Below, in pieces: positions 23,675 through 36,249 of a stretch of DNA of 64,000 bases. Position 1 is the first letter of the stretch. The number at the start of each line of letters is the position of its first letter. The translations under genes and the position numbers were made by a program. The notes below the pieces were generated by a model. That model ran no database searches. It saw nothing but the letters and a program-made list of their open reading frames with translations, and was not told the origin of the DNA. The stretch is taken from contig NC_092357.1 of NCBI RefSeq assembly GCF_963676685.1, positions 21,046,647-21,110,646 on the forward strand. The letters are read 5' to 3'. The DNA is from Mytilus edulis (lineage: Eukaryota; Mollusca; Bivalvia; Mytilida; Mytilidae).

Positions 23675-23885
23675 AGAGGGACAAAAGATACCAGAGGAAG
23701 CTTCAAACTCATAGATCGAAAATGAGCAAACAACGTCATGGCTAAAAACGAAAAAGACACACATATAAATAATATTACAGAGGACACACCATAGAAAGCT
23801 AGAGATTAAGCAACATGAACCGCTCTAAAACTGGGAGTGATCTCAGTAGCCCAAGAAGGGTAAGCAGACTAGTCGCCTTAGAAGT
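23675..23885 (+). repeat. 'agataccagaggaagcttca' repeat copy
   Basis: Same family as at 20885, with 'acaacgtcatggctaaaaac' and 'gggtaagcagact' blocks. Non-coding. Confidence 0.65.
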
Positions 23886-24127
23886 ATTCGGATCACACCT
23901 TCATAATTGTATATTCCACTAAACATATTTTAAATTATACAAGTGACACATACAGAACATTTCTTTATATACCCTATTATGTATATTTGAAAAAATAGAA
24001 TAACAAAAATTACTATCTCCAAAGTAATTCAAAACGGAGGAGTCCATGAAACTAACAAAACCACACGTTATCAATCGACGAACGAGTGAAAAACAACTGA
24101 CATATTCCTGACTTGCTACATATATTT

Positions 24128-24409
24128 CTTAAGGTGGTACCTAACACTTTCACTAAAATAAATTTGGCTCGTTTAATTTTCATAATATTTTGACAAAGTA
24201 TTTACTTTGACCCTTTTACAAAAATAGAAAAAATAAAATTTTTTGAACCAACCGTTTTGTCAGAAAAATTACACTGGTTATATAGTAGTTTGACAAACAC
24301 CAATTTTGATCATTGAGATGCTTATTATTCCCTTTACAACACAACGTAATTAAAACGTTAAGCTGATTTTACAGATTTATCTCCCTGTAGTGTTAGGTAC
24401 CACCCTAAG
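24128..24409. mobile_element. 280-bp MITE with TTAA/CTAA-bordered inverted ends
   Basis: The left end 'cttaaggtggtacctaacac' and the right end 'gtgttaggtaccaccctaag' are near-perfect inverted repeats of about 20 bp. It has no coding sequence. A diverged relative with the same end and a shared 'tttgacaaa...caaactgc' interior lies at 43957-44246. Confidence 0.75.
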
Positions 24410-24919
24410 AGAATAGTGGGATAAACTTGGTTTATAATTGTTTTTGACTATAGTTACCAGGAGGCAGTGCAGCTAACATGCAAATTGAAGGAATCGAGCA
24501 ATAACCACAAAAAAAAAACACCAGAAAACGTACTCTAAGATTTGTACTGTTTGTCATTTGTTGTTAGTTTATACTTTGTGTCGACTTAATGAGTTGTGCT
24601 CTTTTCAACTTTTTAAAGTTTGTTCTTGTGTTGTTCTATAATGCCACTGCCCCTTATTATGAAGTCGGGGAGAGGGGGTTGGCGATAGACATCAATCTTG
24701 ATTGACTTAGATTGCTAGGGTACTCCGGCATAATAGACCAATAAAATCTGTCTGTATACTTGCACTGTAAGTGACTATGTGTATTTGCTATAACAGGAGC
24801 TCTCTTTAAGGTGTTTAAAATGAGGTCAACAATATTAAACAAATTAATAACATTTGATTTCCTCTTAGTTAATTTTGTTGATGAAATAAAATCTGACATA
24901 TTGAAAACATTCTGTAAGT

Positions 24920-25009
24920 TTAACTCCATGTCAGCACGTGTATTCTGTCTATTTGCGTTGGATTCAGATGCTTCACCACTGGGGTTGTATCGCATTCCTG
25001 ATGGAAATA
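24920..25009 (-). CDS. Paralog A exon 6 (terminal)
   Basis: 90 nt from acceptor 'ttcttcttcag' to TAA (24920-24922). It encodes YFHQECDTTPVV... ending RIHVLTWS. Gene B ends RVHVLTWT and gene C KIYILTWT. Confidence 0.75.
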   Translation of the reverse strand, partial: YFHQECDTTPVVKHLNPTQIDRIHVLTWS

Positions 25010-25879
25010 CTGAAGAAGAAAAATCATAAATTTCAACACAGGCGGATATCTAGTTTGCATCAGACAATAATAATGAAGCTTTATATTGTAAAGGTTGCAC
25101 TAATTTGTAAATACAGCTGTTTCTCAAAACACGACTCTTTTGGGGAGTAATAGAATATTCATAGAAAGTTAATTTTTTTTTACATACTGGTTCCCAGTTA
25201 TGCTCTCTGTGTTCCATATCGCAGAGACAGAACTTGGGAATGTTACCAGTAAATAAACACGTGCATATTGTTTACATTGAAATCTGTGGTAACCTTTCAT
25301 TCGAGGTAGGGGTAGTTAAGAAAATTAGTGTAAGTTTAAACTCTGAGAAGTTCAGGGCATATAAACGTTGAAAATATGCCGCACAGCCCTATATTTTGAC
25401 CTTTGAAAAAAATTGTGGTGCATATGAACTTTTAATTCTAGGATAAGATTTTTTTTTCAAAACTTCATAGTAAAAGTGGTACAGTTTTTAGCCGTAAAAG
25501 GAGTTCCTATGGGAAATTGCATTGTCAATATTTACAGAAATGCAACCTAAAGGGAACCAACTTATTACGTTATCGTATTCACATTGTTTACATTATTTGC
25601 TGTTATATATTGCTTGTATTTATTTAAATTAGGAACATATTTCATAATACAATTGTATTTCAGGCTCACCTTTGGAATTACTTTTTCTTATTTTGTTGCT
25701 TTTTTTAAAATAAGATCATCATTGGTTGATAAGTTTTTGTTTTTCTAATAGTTTGTCCTCGAGCGTTAATAAATTGTTATTTTTGTCAAAATGCGCAATT
25801 CATATGGTGCAGTAACGTTATTACCGTCAATGTTCTCTTATCAGTTGTTATAGTCATTGATTTTGTTTATGTACTATAC

Positions 25880-26020
25880 CTAAATTATAAACTGGGTCGA
25901 TGCCTCTGCTGGTGGACTATTAGTCCCCGAGAGTATCACCAGCCCAGTAGCATCACTGAAGAGACATGTATTGTCGAAATGCGCATCTGGTGCAAGAAAA
26001 TTGATACCGTTAATTTTATT
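25880..26020 (+). repeat. 'cactgaagagacatgtattg' repeat
   Basis: This contains 'gatgcctctgctggtggact', 'agcatcactgaagagacatg' and 'gcgcatctggtgcaagaaaa'. A shorter copy is at 30785-30870. Non-coding. Confidence 0.65.
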
Positions 26021-26214
26021 ATAGTTAAAAAAAGGCTCAACGATCAAATGTCTAGAAAGCTTAACGATCAAATATTCACTTAGTTTTTATCTAATGACAA
26101 TTAACACTTCACAATAATTGGTTTGTAATTAAAAGTGTTATTTTGTTGTTGAGGTAACGAGAATAAACATATAGATACTTTTTTTTTAAATTTTGGGTCG
26201 CCAATGATCTTTAA

Positions 26215-26335
26215 CTTTGTACTTGTTGGCTTTATAACTATTTTGATCTGAGCGTCATTGGTGAGACGTATGTAGACGAGACAAACGTATGGTGTATCAA
26301 ATTATAAACCTGGTACCTTTGATAACTATAAGCAT
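26215..26335 (+). repeat. 'gagcgtcattggtgagacgt' repeat
   Basis: This has 'ctgagcgtcattggtgagac', 'gtagacgagacaaacgtatg' and 'aaacctggtacctttgataa'. A related copy is at 42150-42250. Confidence 0.65.
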
Positions 26336-26339
26336 GTAG

Positions 26340-26690
26340 AAATAACCCGTTGTAATGTTTATTTGTGTATTTTTCCTGAATGTTCTTGCATTTATTTGTA
26401 CTGTAGTCCTGTCATGTGATGTTGTCATTTTAATGTTATATTTAACATTTACTTAACGAGCGACGTTTGGCTAGACGCAAAATCAGGTTCAATATACCAT
26501 TTGTTTTCCTAAAATGTCCTATACCAAGTGAGGAAAATGGCCATTGTTATATTTTAGTTCGTTTCTGTGTTGTGTTTTTGTTATTTCGTAGTTCTCCTGT
26601 TATACTTGATGCGTTTCCCTCAGTTTTAGCTTGTAACCCCGATTTTTTGTTCTCAATAGATTTATGACTTTTGAACAGTGGTATACTACT
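26340..26690 (+). repeat. Dispersed repeat, also at 51540-51950
   Basis: This shares 'tgtcatgtgatgttgtcatt', 'aaaatggccattgttatatt' and 'gatgcgtttccctcagtttt' with 51540-51950. The open frames on both strands (26467-26667, 26547-26864) lie across it. The minus frame also overlaps paralog A exon 5. Confidence 0.6.
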
Positions 26691-26720
26691 GTTGCCTTTA
26701 TTTATATATATGTCACATAC

Positions 26721-26840
26721 CCTTATCTCATTTCCATCACATGATATAAGTATACCTGCCCGTCTTACATTTCCAAGATGGTAGAATATTGGTATGTAGG
26801 GTTTAGCTGAGTGTGAGCATGTGCCACTACTTAACAGAAC
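26721..26840 (-). CDS. Paralog A exon 5
   Basis: 120 nt, phase 0 both ends, acceptor 'ttttttacag', donor GTATGT. It encodes 40 residues starting VLLSSGTCSHSAKPYIPIFY and ending AGILISCDGNEIR. The frame is intact despite the broken exon 4. Confidence 0.75.
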
Positions 26841-27974
26841 CTGTAAAAAAAGACATTTCATCACAACAGGATATGAATAACGTGATGTGACAAGAACATT
26901 TCGAAATGGTTTTAGTTAAAAAGATTTAACGAACGCTTTCTTTTCTTATTTCATGACAAATTAATGAGCCATCTCCCTGTAACACAGTCAGTTATACGTC
27001 TTAATAAACAATCAAAACTGGAACTTCTTATCAGCGGGTTACATTGTGCTTGCTATCATTGACATTGCAGTATTATTCATTGGTTTTTTGTCAGCATTTT
27101 TCTCTCCTTGCAGATCCTACTGAGACTCTGTAAAACGCGTACGTCACCAGTGACTGAGTAGAAAGTTGCCGAACCAGTGGTATGTCAGAGAACTTCTCGC
27201 CCTTTTTCTTTAAAAGGTCACCGGAAGGTACCAAGACATTGTTGATAAATATTCCATATCAATTTCACAAATAAAACACCATGGTCTTGAAGTATCGATT
27301 CTGGATACTGACATTTTCCATCATCTTAATAACGTATTGTAGTATTTTATATTTGTCTTTATTACCTTTTACTGTTTTGTCTGTTTTGGTGATATCTATG
27401 TAACATGACTCTGTACTTATACATCCCACCATTGCGCTGTTGTTGTATTCTTGGCTTTCATTTTTTTGATAATGTGCATTGTCTATATGATTTTTATGTT
27501 TCTTTGATACATATGACGTGGTTCTGTATCCCGTCATTGTGTTATTGTGCTATTTTAAATTGTTTGTATTCTTTTCATTTTTTTGGGAATGTTTTTGTCT
27601 TTATTCCTTTTTATGTCTATTTTTTTTTCAAGATAAAACATGTGAAATTACATAATACAGGCGATTTAATCATAATGCTATAATAAGATATAAACATTAC
27701 AATTGATTTTTTTAATTAAATGCTGCTTTTAACAATTGCAACTTCTGATCCATTATATTGTGCATTTTGTATAGGGGTTTAGAAACACACAGGGTATTTT
27801 TCTATACGAATCCAATACTTTATACATTCTATCCCACCATAGGTTGTGGGCAATATGCTCTTACATCTACATTTGTATATATAGTATTTGAATAACAACA
27901 AGATATTATTAACTGTTTTATGTCTATTTGATACATATGACTTGGCTCTGTACTTATACATCCCGTCATTTAGG

Positions 27975-28115
27975 ATATAACTGTATTGTATTTTAATCTC
28001 CGATGGCATCCATTTGGGGATTTGATTGTCGCAAAATAAGTTTACTGGCGACGCGTTAGCCGAGCAAATCCCCAATTGATGCCATCGGAGCTTAAAATAC
28101 AATATTGTTATCTCC
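27975..28115. repeat. 140-bp fold-back element
   Basis: The left arm 'attttaatctccgatggcat' with 'catttggggatttg' is matched in reverse by 'caaatccccaattgatgcca' and 'tcggagcttaaaatacaata'. Arms are about 50 bp around a 40-bp loop. The open frame 27779-28207 crosses it and is not a gene. Confidence 0.65.
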
Positions 28116-29171
28116 ATTCTAATGAAACTGACAGAAAACAACGTATATTCAAAATATGTTATATGTCGTCTGCTCTTGCGCGTACGTCCCTTAGCATCAA
28201 TTGTCAATTGATGCCATGTAAATAAGTGGCGTTATCCAATCAAAATGAACGTTACAAACGTTGTTGCATTAAAATGTGTTATTTAGCTACGGTTTATATT
28301 ATTGTATTCTTGACTTTAATGTATGCTAATGTGCTTTGTCTATATACCTTTCTGTGCTTTTTTGTAACATATTTGTTTGTTTTTATAGTAATAAAGATTA
28401 TAACAGAATGTTGACAGCTGTACCCTAATTTTTGACATTTTTACTTATTATTGTTGTGTTAACACATAGTTGTCAAATGGAATTTGATACGCCTGTCATA
28501 CAAGTCAGATATAAAACCAGGTTAATCTATCATTTTCTACCAAGTTAGGAATATGACAGTTGTTATCCATTTGTTTGATGTGTTAAAGCTTTTGAATTTT
28601 CCATTTGTTAAGGGCCTTTCTGTATCGAATTTTCCTTTTCCTTTTTATAGTCTTATATACCAAAGTTGAAGTGCGTTTTGCCTGAGCTGATGTTTACTAT
28701 ACGTACTGTAAATAATAAGTTGTTAAAACCCATGAAATATGCATGACATAAACATTGGTTTATTCAGTCATTTCTCATTGGTTCTACTTCTATTCTTTTT
28801 ATTTATTTATTTAGTTTCATTGACTAGTGATCACCGCTGTTAAAAACTTCACAGGTGTTTGTAAAATTTGCATGAAAGTAAAGAAACATCTCAATATTTT
28901 GAAAATCGTATATTTCGCGCGAGATATATATAACACTGTTTCTCTGAGTTTATTTTCAAAACTTTACGGCCGTACGCCCAAAATCTCAATGTAACCCCGC
29001 AACAATTTTCGCAGAGACAACATAGATAACTGAACAGTTATCCACATAAAAATCAGATCCTGTTCGAGATCTGCTTATCTTAGGTAAATGCTTTTTTTCA
29101 ATTCTATTTATCGATCATCTAGTCAATAAGACCTTCAATTTCTTCACCATAATTGATTTATCACTCCATAA

Positions 29172-29415
29172 GTAAAAGAGGGACGAAATATACCAGTGGG
29201 AGAGTCAAACTCATAGATAGAAAATAAACTGACAACGCTATAGCTAAAAATAAAAAAACAAACAGACAAACAAACAAACAAATAAAAGTACAGAAGACAC
29301 AACATAGAAAACTAAAGACTTAGCAACACGAACCCCATCAAAAACTGGGGGTGATCCCATGTGCTCCGGAAGAGTAAGCAGACCCTGCTCCACACGTGGA
29401 ACGCGTCGTGTTGCT
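29172..29415 (+). repeat. 'gaaatataccagtgggagag' repeat copy
   Basis: Same family as at 20885. It ends only about 20 bp from the broken exon 4 relic of paralog A, so its insertion may be linked to that damage. Confidence 0.65.
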
Positions 29416-29432
29416 TATGTTAATTAAGTTAC

Positions 29433-29535
29433 CTGTTCTCCTTCAATTCAATTTGCACTGCTAGGTGACAGCGTCGAATATTTTCACAATATCGCATAGA
29501 CTGGTTTGTGGCTCAATTGTAGTTAAAGGAACATG
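29433..29535 (-). pseudogene. Paralog A exon 4 relic, 98-nt deletion
   Basis: Both ends of the exon survive: a 5' part reading CDIVKIFDAV and a 3' part reading IEGEQ before the donor GTAACT. The middle is deleted, shifting frame, and TAG and TGA codons are present. The true 5' border is not certain. Confidence 0.7.
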
Positions 29536-30226
29536 AGAAGTAATTGGTGGGTTTGTTTTATCTTCAATAAAATGTAAAAACAATATACATGAAATAATGT
29601 TGTTTCCAGTGGAAGTCTTAAAGCACACTGCCCATTTGAAACGTGGTATGTGTACACAAGGCGTATTGTTTACATCTTTGAAAAAATAATCAATTGTTTA
29701 ACATGTATTCAATTCTAAATTAAAAAGTTGATAAATAGCTGCGATTGTTTCCAGTAAAATCGCGGTATCTATTAATAATCAATGTTCAAAATTTCAACTA
29801 AACTTGTTACAAACAAAGTCAATGTGACAAAGACACGGCTTTAGCTTGTCTTGTTAAATCAGTTTCACCTATCATTTTCTATCCCGGGAAATGCATGTAC
29901 CAAATCACGAAAATGACAGTTTTCATGGACTTCACATTTTTCAAATTACTGACGAGTTTTGAAATTTGTGTTTTACTATTTTAACACAGTGATACCACTT
30001 GGATTTTTGCAAGTAATGAAATCACTGGTTCAATTGATGTTTTTGAAAAACAAATCATTATAAATCTAAACCGACCGTTTACAGTTTCACACTTACGGTA
30101 AATATATCGAAAACAATCGAGCATATATGAATTACTAGTAATAATAATTAGTTGCAAAATTGTCATTACTCATGATCAATTAATAACAGAATATATATAT
30201 TAGTTAAAGTTTTCATAAAAACTTAC

Positions 30227-30265
30227 CAGGGCATTGTATACCACAATGTCTACAGTTCTTACATT
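30227..30265 (-). CDS. Paralog A exon 3: CxxCRHC module
   Basis: A 39-nt exon between 'cctttttcag' and GTAAGT, phase 1 at both ends, encoding ECKNCRHCGIQCP. Same length and phase as gene B exon 3. Confidence 0.72.
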
Positions 30266-31633
30266 CTGAAAAAGGGAAGTTAAATTAGTAAAATGTAATG
30301 TGTTTAGTTCCTTTACAAATGTTAACTTCTTATATCAACCTTGATGTATGCAACGTCTTCTTCATCGGTTAATTTGTCACTAACCCTCTATCTACTGTAA
30401 AAAATCACAAAAATACTGAACTCCGAGGAAAATTCAAAACGTAAAGTCTTATACCAGTTTTATAATATGGTATGCTAGCCGCGAGTTTCGTCAATATAAT
30501 CTCAATTTGACAATTGGGAGTAGAAAAAGTTAAAGTTGTGTATAATGTATGTAGTTAATGGAATAAGTGACAACTCAACATAAGGGATTTAGATCTAGCA
30601 ATGCTATTAATTGCTCACAATGTATACACGATAGTCAAACTTAATGTTAGAAATTATTTTGAATTAAGGAATGTATCTCCCTCTTGCAAAGCTCTGATTC
30701 CTTGCCCGGCTTTGGCTATACTTATTGTACCTTTTTGGATTTTAGCTCTTCATTTTTATAATAAACTTTTGATCTTCGAATATTTTGGCCTAGAGCATCA
30801 CTGAAGAGACATTTTTTTGTCGAAATACGCATCTGGTGCAGAAAAGTTGATAACGTTAATGTTACTAATCATTTTTAACTGACATAAAATTTTAATCTGG
30901 TTTTAGGAATTTACATTTACTTCAAAGAGATAAAGATAAAAAGGGTGAACATTATGACCAACACCTAAACAAGAAAGTTAAATAAATTTTGTTGTCCATT
31001 ATCAAGGAAAAAGGTAAGATATAACATGCACTAAGGACTTAATAAAAGTTATAAGTATAAAATCGACCTTTATTCGCGAAAACAGAACGGAACCGAATGA
31101 TCTAAAAAGTAAAATAACAAAAATACTGAACTCCATGGAAACTTTAAATGGAAAGTTGAAAAAAATAAACGTTCGTGTTTACCTATTATGTCTGTGTGTC
31201 TTATTACACATTGTTGTCAATATAATTTTCGACATCAGAAAATGCCTGTTACAAATCAGTAATATGACAAGTGTTATCCATTCGTTTGATGTGTTTGGGC
31301 TCTTCAATGGTTTTGATTGATGTTCAAAGTACCTGCATGATGTTCGCGGTCACGACATAAGATAAACGTATCTAAATAGACTATTTTCATACTACCGACT
31401 TTTGACTTCAGAGTATTATTTTTTCGACAGGCTTACCTTGTATCTGGTTGGACATCCTGGTACTTTGTTTTATGTTTTCATTATACGAAAAAAAATCGGA
31501 AAAACAGTAAACTTTTCTCCCAAAGTGCACATGTTGTATGTTTTATTTTACTTCTTTTGGTTGCTCTTCCTTGACTGAGTATTAGGATGTCTAACCACAG
31601 ATTGATCATAATTACAATGAAAGATAAACATAC

Positions 31634-31723
31634 CAGCTGAATGGTGGTGATTACAATGGCAGTCATAACAAGTTTGCCATGTATCCGATCCTCTTGAACA
31701 GTCATTGTGTTGATGATTATGAC
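31634..31723 (-). CDS. Paralog A exon 2: His-extended Cys/His module
   Basis: The acceptor is 'tttcattgag' and the donor is GTATGT. It encodes a His-rich start (HNHQHND) absent from gene B, then DCSRGSDTWQTC, YDCHCNHHH. The exon is 15 nt longer than in B because the acceptor is displaced outward. Confidence 0.72.
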
Positions 31724-32369
31724 CTCAATGAAATAAAAATGCATCATGTCGTTATATATTGGTTTAGGTTGACAACGTATAATTATGTAAAACAAGAATA
31801 AAAACTGATTGGTCAAGCCGATAGAGAATTACTCTATACAAATCCCTTTAAAATTAAAATATGACTTGGAAACTTTAGTAAAAGTCAGATGTTCATATTG
31901 GATTACTATTTAAAAACAATCATATGGCATAGTTTTGTCTACAGAAAGTTGTGCATAGGGAAACAATGTATATGATGCACGCTTTAATACACAAAACATA
32001 TGTTTCAAACAAGATGACATCTAATAAACTAAGTACACAATTGTATAAATAATTGAATATATGGAGATCTTGGGTGAGGTTTTAAATTTCTGAATTTTCT
32101 GACATGTTTGAATATCATCTATGATTTAGCCAATTGTTGTCCATTCCTTAAATTTAAGCATGTATTATTCGTTTGCTATTATATCATTTTTAATTGATAT
32201 ATTTGTTGATCTATTTCTATTTTTTGTTAAAGTAGTAAAAGTAGAAGTAATTAGATTGTTCCAATGTTATTTTTGCATACTTAAAGTGTTTTATACAATA
32301 AAATTAATTGTACATATTGTAGAGAAATAAGAAACATATTATGATTCGTAATGAGGTAAATAACATTAC

Positions 32370-32430
32370 TGCCGGCGAGGTCTACTAACGGTATAGAACA
32401 CAGAAGAGTGAACAAAACAATGTATCTCAT
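32370..32430 (-). CDS. Paralog A exon 1: signal peptide
   Basis: ATG at 32430 lies immediately after 'tgtccattttag', the same arrangement as in gene B, so the 5' UTR probably sits in an earlier exon. It encodes a signal peptide (start MRYIVLFTLLCSIP, end VDLAG). The donor is GTAATG with one base carried over (phase 1). The codon is completed by exon 2 to give Ser. Confidence 0.72.
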
Positions 32431-35400
32431 CTAAAATGGACAGAAATATTCAAAAGATAACAGTTATTAAAATACATAATATGTTTACTAATTGCTTAAT
32501 TGTGTTCTTGTTTTGTGGATATATTTCAAATGAACTAAGTATTTTTTTGTACTATTCCTTAAATAATACAAAATAAAACTATGTCCCGATAAATTAAATC
32601 AGTCCGTTGTCACTTTTAGTGTCAGTGTCACGTCATAAGCTTAGTCTAGACAAAAGCAGTGTATTTATGTATGAATACACATAGTTTATCTAAAAGATAT
32701 CACGCATACGTTACTTTTGAAAGATGCCGTAGTACGTATTATTTTTGTAATAAACTTTGGTACTTGTTCCTACATATATATTTAACATTTAGGAAAAGTG
32801 TATACTTTTCAACATGGCAGTCTTCATGTATACCCCTAATTTCACAAGTGCACTGCTGTAAATTAATGTAAATTCTGGTTTCTATTTATTTTCTTGTTGT
32901 TATGAGGACTCTGTTTTTGTCCGTCGTTATTGTTATTAAAACTAACAGTTCGAATTAGTTTTGGACAGTTTGACTTCGACACAGTCATAATATTTCAACC
33001 TTAAATTGTTTTGAACAGATTAAATGTTCGGCCGTAAAACAGCGTCTCTCTGTAGTTCTATAGATGTATTACTGCTAGAAAAAGGTTTCTCCGGTGAATA
33101 TCATATGAAGGGTAAAACTTACAGTAGGGATGAATCAATATGTTCCAATAAACGCTTTAAAAATTTTCTAGTGTCTAAAATCACAAATTTGATTTTGATA
33201 TCTTGTAGGAACCAGTTTGCTGACGACGCGATTTTCAATGTATGATAAGCCGGAATGTATCACGTTCCACATTATAACTGTGTCACTGTTTCATTGTAGG
33301 TTAAAGTTTACTCTACTTCATTATCCAAGTAAAAACATTTAAAACACAACTGAATTATCTTTGTAAAAACACTGAACAATAAACAGGTAAAGCATTAATG
33401 TTGTGACTAAATGGCTGTTAATGTCATTTATATTTGTGTTTCTATTTTTCGTGGACTGTAAAAAAGTATTATTTTGTTGTCGACATTTAATTTCGTGGTT
33501 TTGCCGAATTTTGCATAAATGACTATGAAAAGAGTTAACACTCATTAACGTACCTTAATAATTTCAAAGAAATTCATGATAATTGGTACAGCCTATGGTT
33601 TAAACTTCCCCTAAAAATGTACACCATTGAATTTATGCACCATTACCATGATTCTCTATTACACTCCTCCACCTTGCATCATGCATATACAATCGTACCA
33701 CACACCATTGTATCGTATTCTTTTCGCCTTTCCCCGTCTTGTTTGAATCATACACGACACAACATTTCTAAATAAAACCTGAACTAAAACCATAGCAACA
33801 AACAACATCCAATAGTCAACCCAATTTAAAATGGCATACATTTAGGTAGAGCATAGGTATAAGTTTCCCGAGATAGATTTTTTTTATACTTTGCTAAAAT
33901 GAAAATTTTTCTATGCTCTTTTCAAAAATATAATAAAAAGGATGGGTCACAGTGCTATTTTTCAAGCCCTGAGTCTTTGATAATTGTCTAAATTTGCTTA
34001 GAATGATCATTCAAAAACACAGTTTTGTGCATACAAAAAATTACATGAGATAGAATTTTGAAACAAATTGTGAGAAGATAGGTTTTATAATATATTTTAA
34101 GAAAATGAAAAGTAAAAATGATGTCACCGAACTTGTTTTCTTGCTACATGTAAAGATTAAACATTTCCCTATTAGACCAGTATACATTTTTTTTAATGAA
34201 AGAGTTATCTCCCCTTAAATGACGCAGTTGAACAAAATTGATTTTAACACACATATGTTTGGTATTTGTTTGAATATTTTGAATAATGCAATAAATCAGC
34301 AAGTTTTCGTCATATAAATATACAGTCTAACCAATACAATTGCACAGCTGTCTAAAATTTGCAGATTTGGGCAAATAACTAGACTGATTGTGTACTGCGA
34401 TAGTAGAATTCAATATGGCGGTATACCATGAATCTACCTTAAAGACTTTTGTAGTTTATCGGAAAAATGAAGCAACAAAAGAATAAAGCAATATAGTCAC
34501 ATTGATGACACCACTATTACTGAACTAGTGGTTAATTCGAACACTAAATGTCTCTTTAGATCCTAACATTGGAGAGTTGATGATCCAGAAAAAGATCAAA
34601 AGTAAGGTCAAACATATACAAGCAGGATTTGATATGCATGAAGAGAAACACTTTTAAATCGATCTAAATGGTTGGAAATATTTTAACAGCACATTTCAAT
34701 AATACAATATCAATATTTTGGTACCTGTGTTGAATTGAGTCATATAATTATACTCTGCTTATAGTTTTTGTAATTTATTTTAGAATTCAAATATTTAGTT
34801 GGACGGCAAGCGCGCGATCCAACAATCTGACAATTTTCCAACTTTGCCAACGATCCAACATTGACGTAATTCGACACCTGTTAGTCAGTTCTGCTTAAAC
34901 TTTTGTTTATTACAGTTAGTATTTTATTTGCTCGTTATTTATTTTATTCAAAATGGTTAATTTTTCTTAGAAACTTCATTTTTTAAAGGTTAAATTGTAA
35001 AGGAAAATAAGTAAATTTAGCGTTTTTAAAGTTTAAAAGAAATATTTCATTTTAGCGGACTCTTTGGAGCCGGACTTCTATAGTTTTGATCATTTGCTTT
35101 AAGTATTTTATTCTTTTGGTATATTTAAAGTTATTTAAAATTGTTTAGAATATCTTTTGGGTAAATTATATTATCATTGCTGGCAAAGCTTTATTACTAG
35201 TTTATCTTTTAAAGTTAGGATTATTGAAATTGTTCATTGAAGTTCATGTTTATTGTTAACGTTTGTCTTTTTGTAATAAATAGGATTAAATAGGAAAACA
35301 TTTGGCAATTAAGGGATAATTTCCTAAAGGTCTGGAAATTATAATAAACAATACAGTTTATGTATGGTATAAACTGTATTTCATTGTTAGTTATTCAGGA

Positions 35401-36249
35401 AAGGTTCTGAATACAACTAATAATAACAAACATTTTTTATGTAACTGGTGAGGTATCAGTTACAACTATATACAAAAATGTCAGAAAGAGGTATTCTGAT
35501 TAAATTCACTTGAAGTTAGGATTTTCTCTTAAGTAATTTATGTTCTTAGATAGCAAAACTCAGCCTTTTTATGTATTTTTCTGACACACCAACATATTAT
35601 CTCTTGAGTGTAGAGATAAATTAATAAATATCTCTTGAGTGTAGAGATAAATAAGAAAATATCTCTTTAGTGTAGAGATAAATTACTACGTGTATTATAC
35701 TGAATAGATTCTTGTCATATCTTGAATACAAATGAAAATACATGATTCTTGAAATGAATAAAATATAGAAACTTATTTACATGACTTTTAGCAAATGCCT
35801 ATACTGACCAGCTCATATCTTGTCATACTGACTTTGTTATTTACAAACTACTCATAAACTTAGAGTAAAAACTTTTGGGTCTAAGCATTTCAAGCCCCTG
35901 CCCGCTACAATACCATTATGAACAAACAGTCAGAGATATTGGGACAATTTATATATATAACGAGAAATGCATATAAAGATGTTATTTATACATACTTTGT
36001 AATGGTAATTGTCAGTTTTCCTATCGAAAGTCGGTGGTTTTCTACGGGAATTCAGGATTCTCCACCATAAAAACTGGTCCCCACGAAATAGCCTAAATTA
36101 ATGGTTTTACCATTTATTCAATAACAACTTAAATTAATATTATACTTTGTGAATTCAAACTCTATCTATTGTTTTTGTATTCAACGACTTTTAAGTATTA
36201 CACAATCCACGTGAAATGCATCCCTATCGTATATAATCAGTAAATTACT
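32431..36249. other. Intergenic sequence upstream of paralog A
   Basis: No gene supported. Short frames (32659, 33024, 33339, 33659) lack domains and splice context. A three-unit tandem repeat 'atctcttgagtgtagagata' with palindromic arms lies near 35600-35690. A 5' UTR exon and promoter of paralog A should lie here but cannot be placed. Confidence 0.45.

Larger units (their letters stand above)
24920..32430 (-). pseudogene. Paralog A of the secreted Cys/His-rich family, exon 4 broken
   Basis: Six exon positions match gene B (40246-52271) in order and phase: 32370-32430, 31634-31723, 30227-30265, about 29433-29535, 26721-26840, 24920-25009. Exons 1, 2, 3, 5 and 6 have open frames and usable splice sites. 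Exon 4 lost 98 nt from the middle relative to B and contains TAG and TGA, so the full protein cannot be made. Skipping exon 4 would not rescue the frame (phase 1 into phase 0). A transcript could still yield a short secreted peptide ending after CDIVKIFDAVT. Intron sequence around exons 2 and 3 also resembles gene B, showing a segmental tandem duplication. The family is not recognised. Confidence 0.75.

Noticed and set aside
27779-28207. 142-codon frame on the minus strand
   Set aside because: It crosses a fold-back element and repeated sequence, with no domain or splice support.
33659-33841. Possible signal peptide exon at 33841
   Set aside because: The start is hydrophobic, but its only nearby donor gives phase 0. 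The exon at 32370-32430 fits paralog A in phase, position and acceptor-ATG arrangement.
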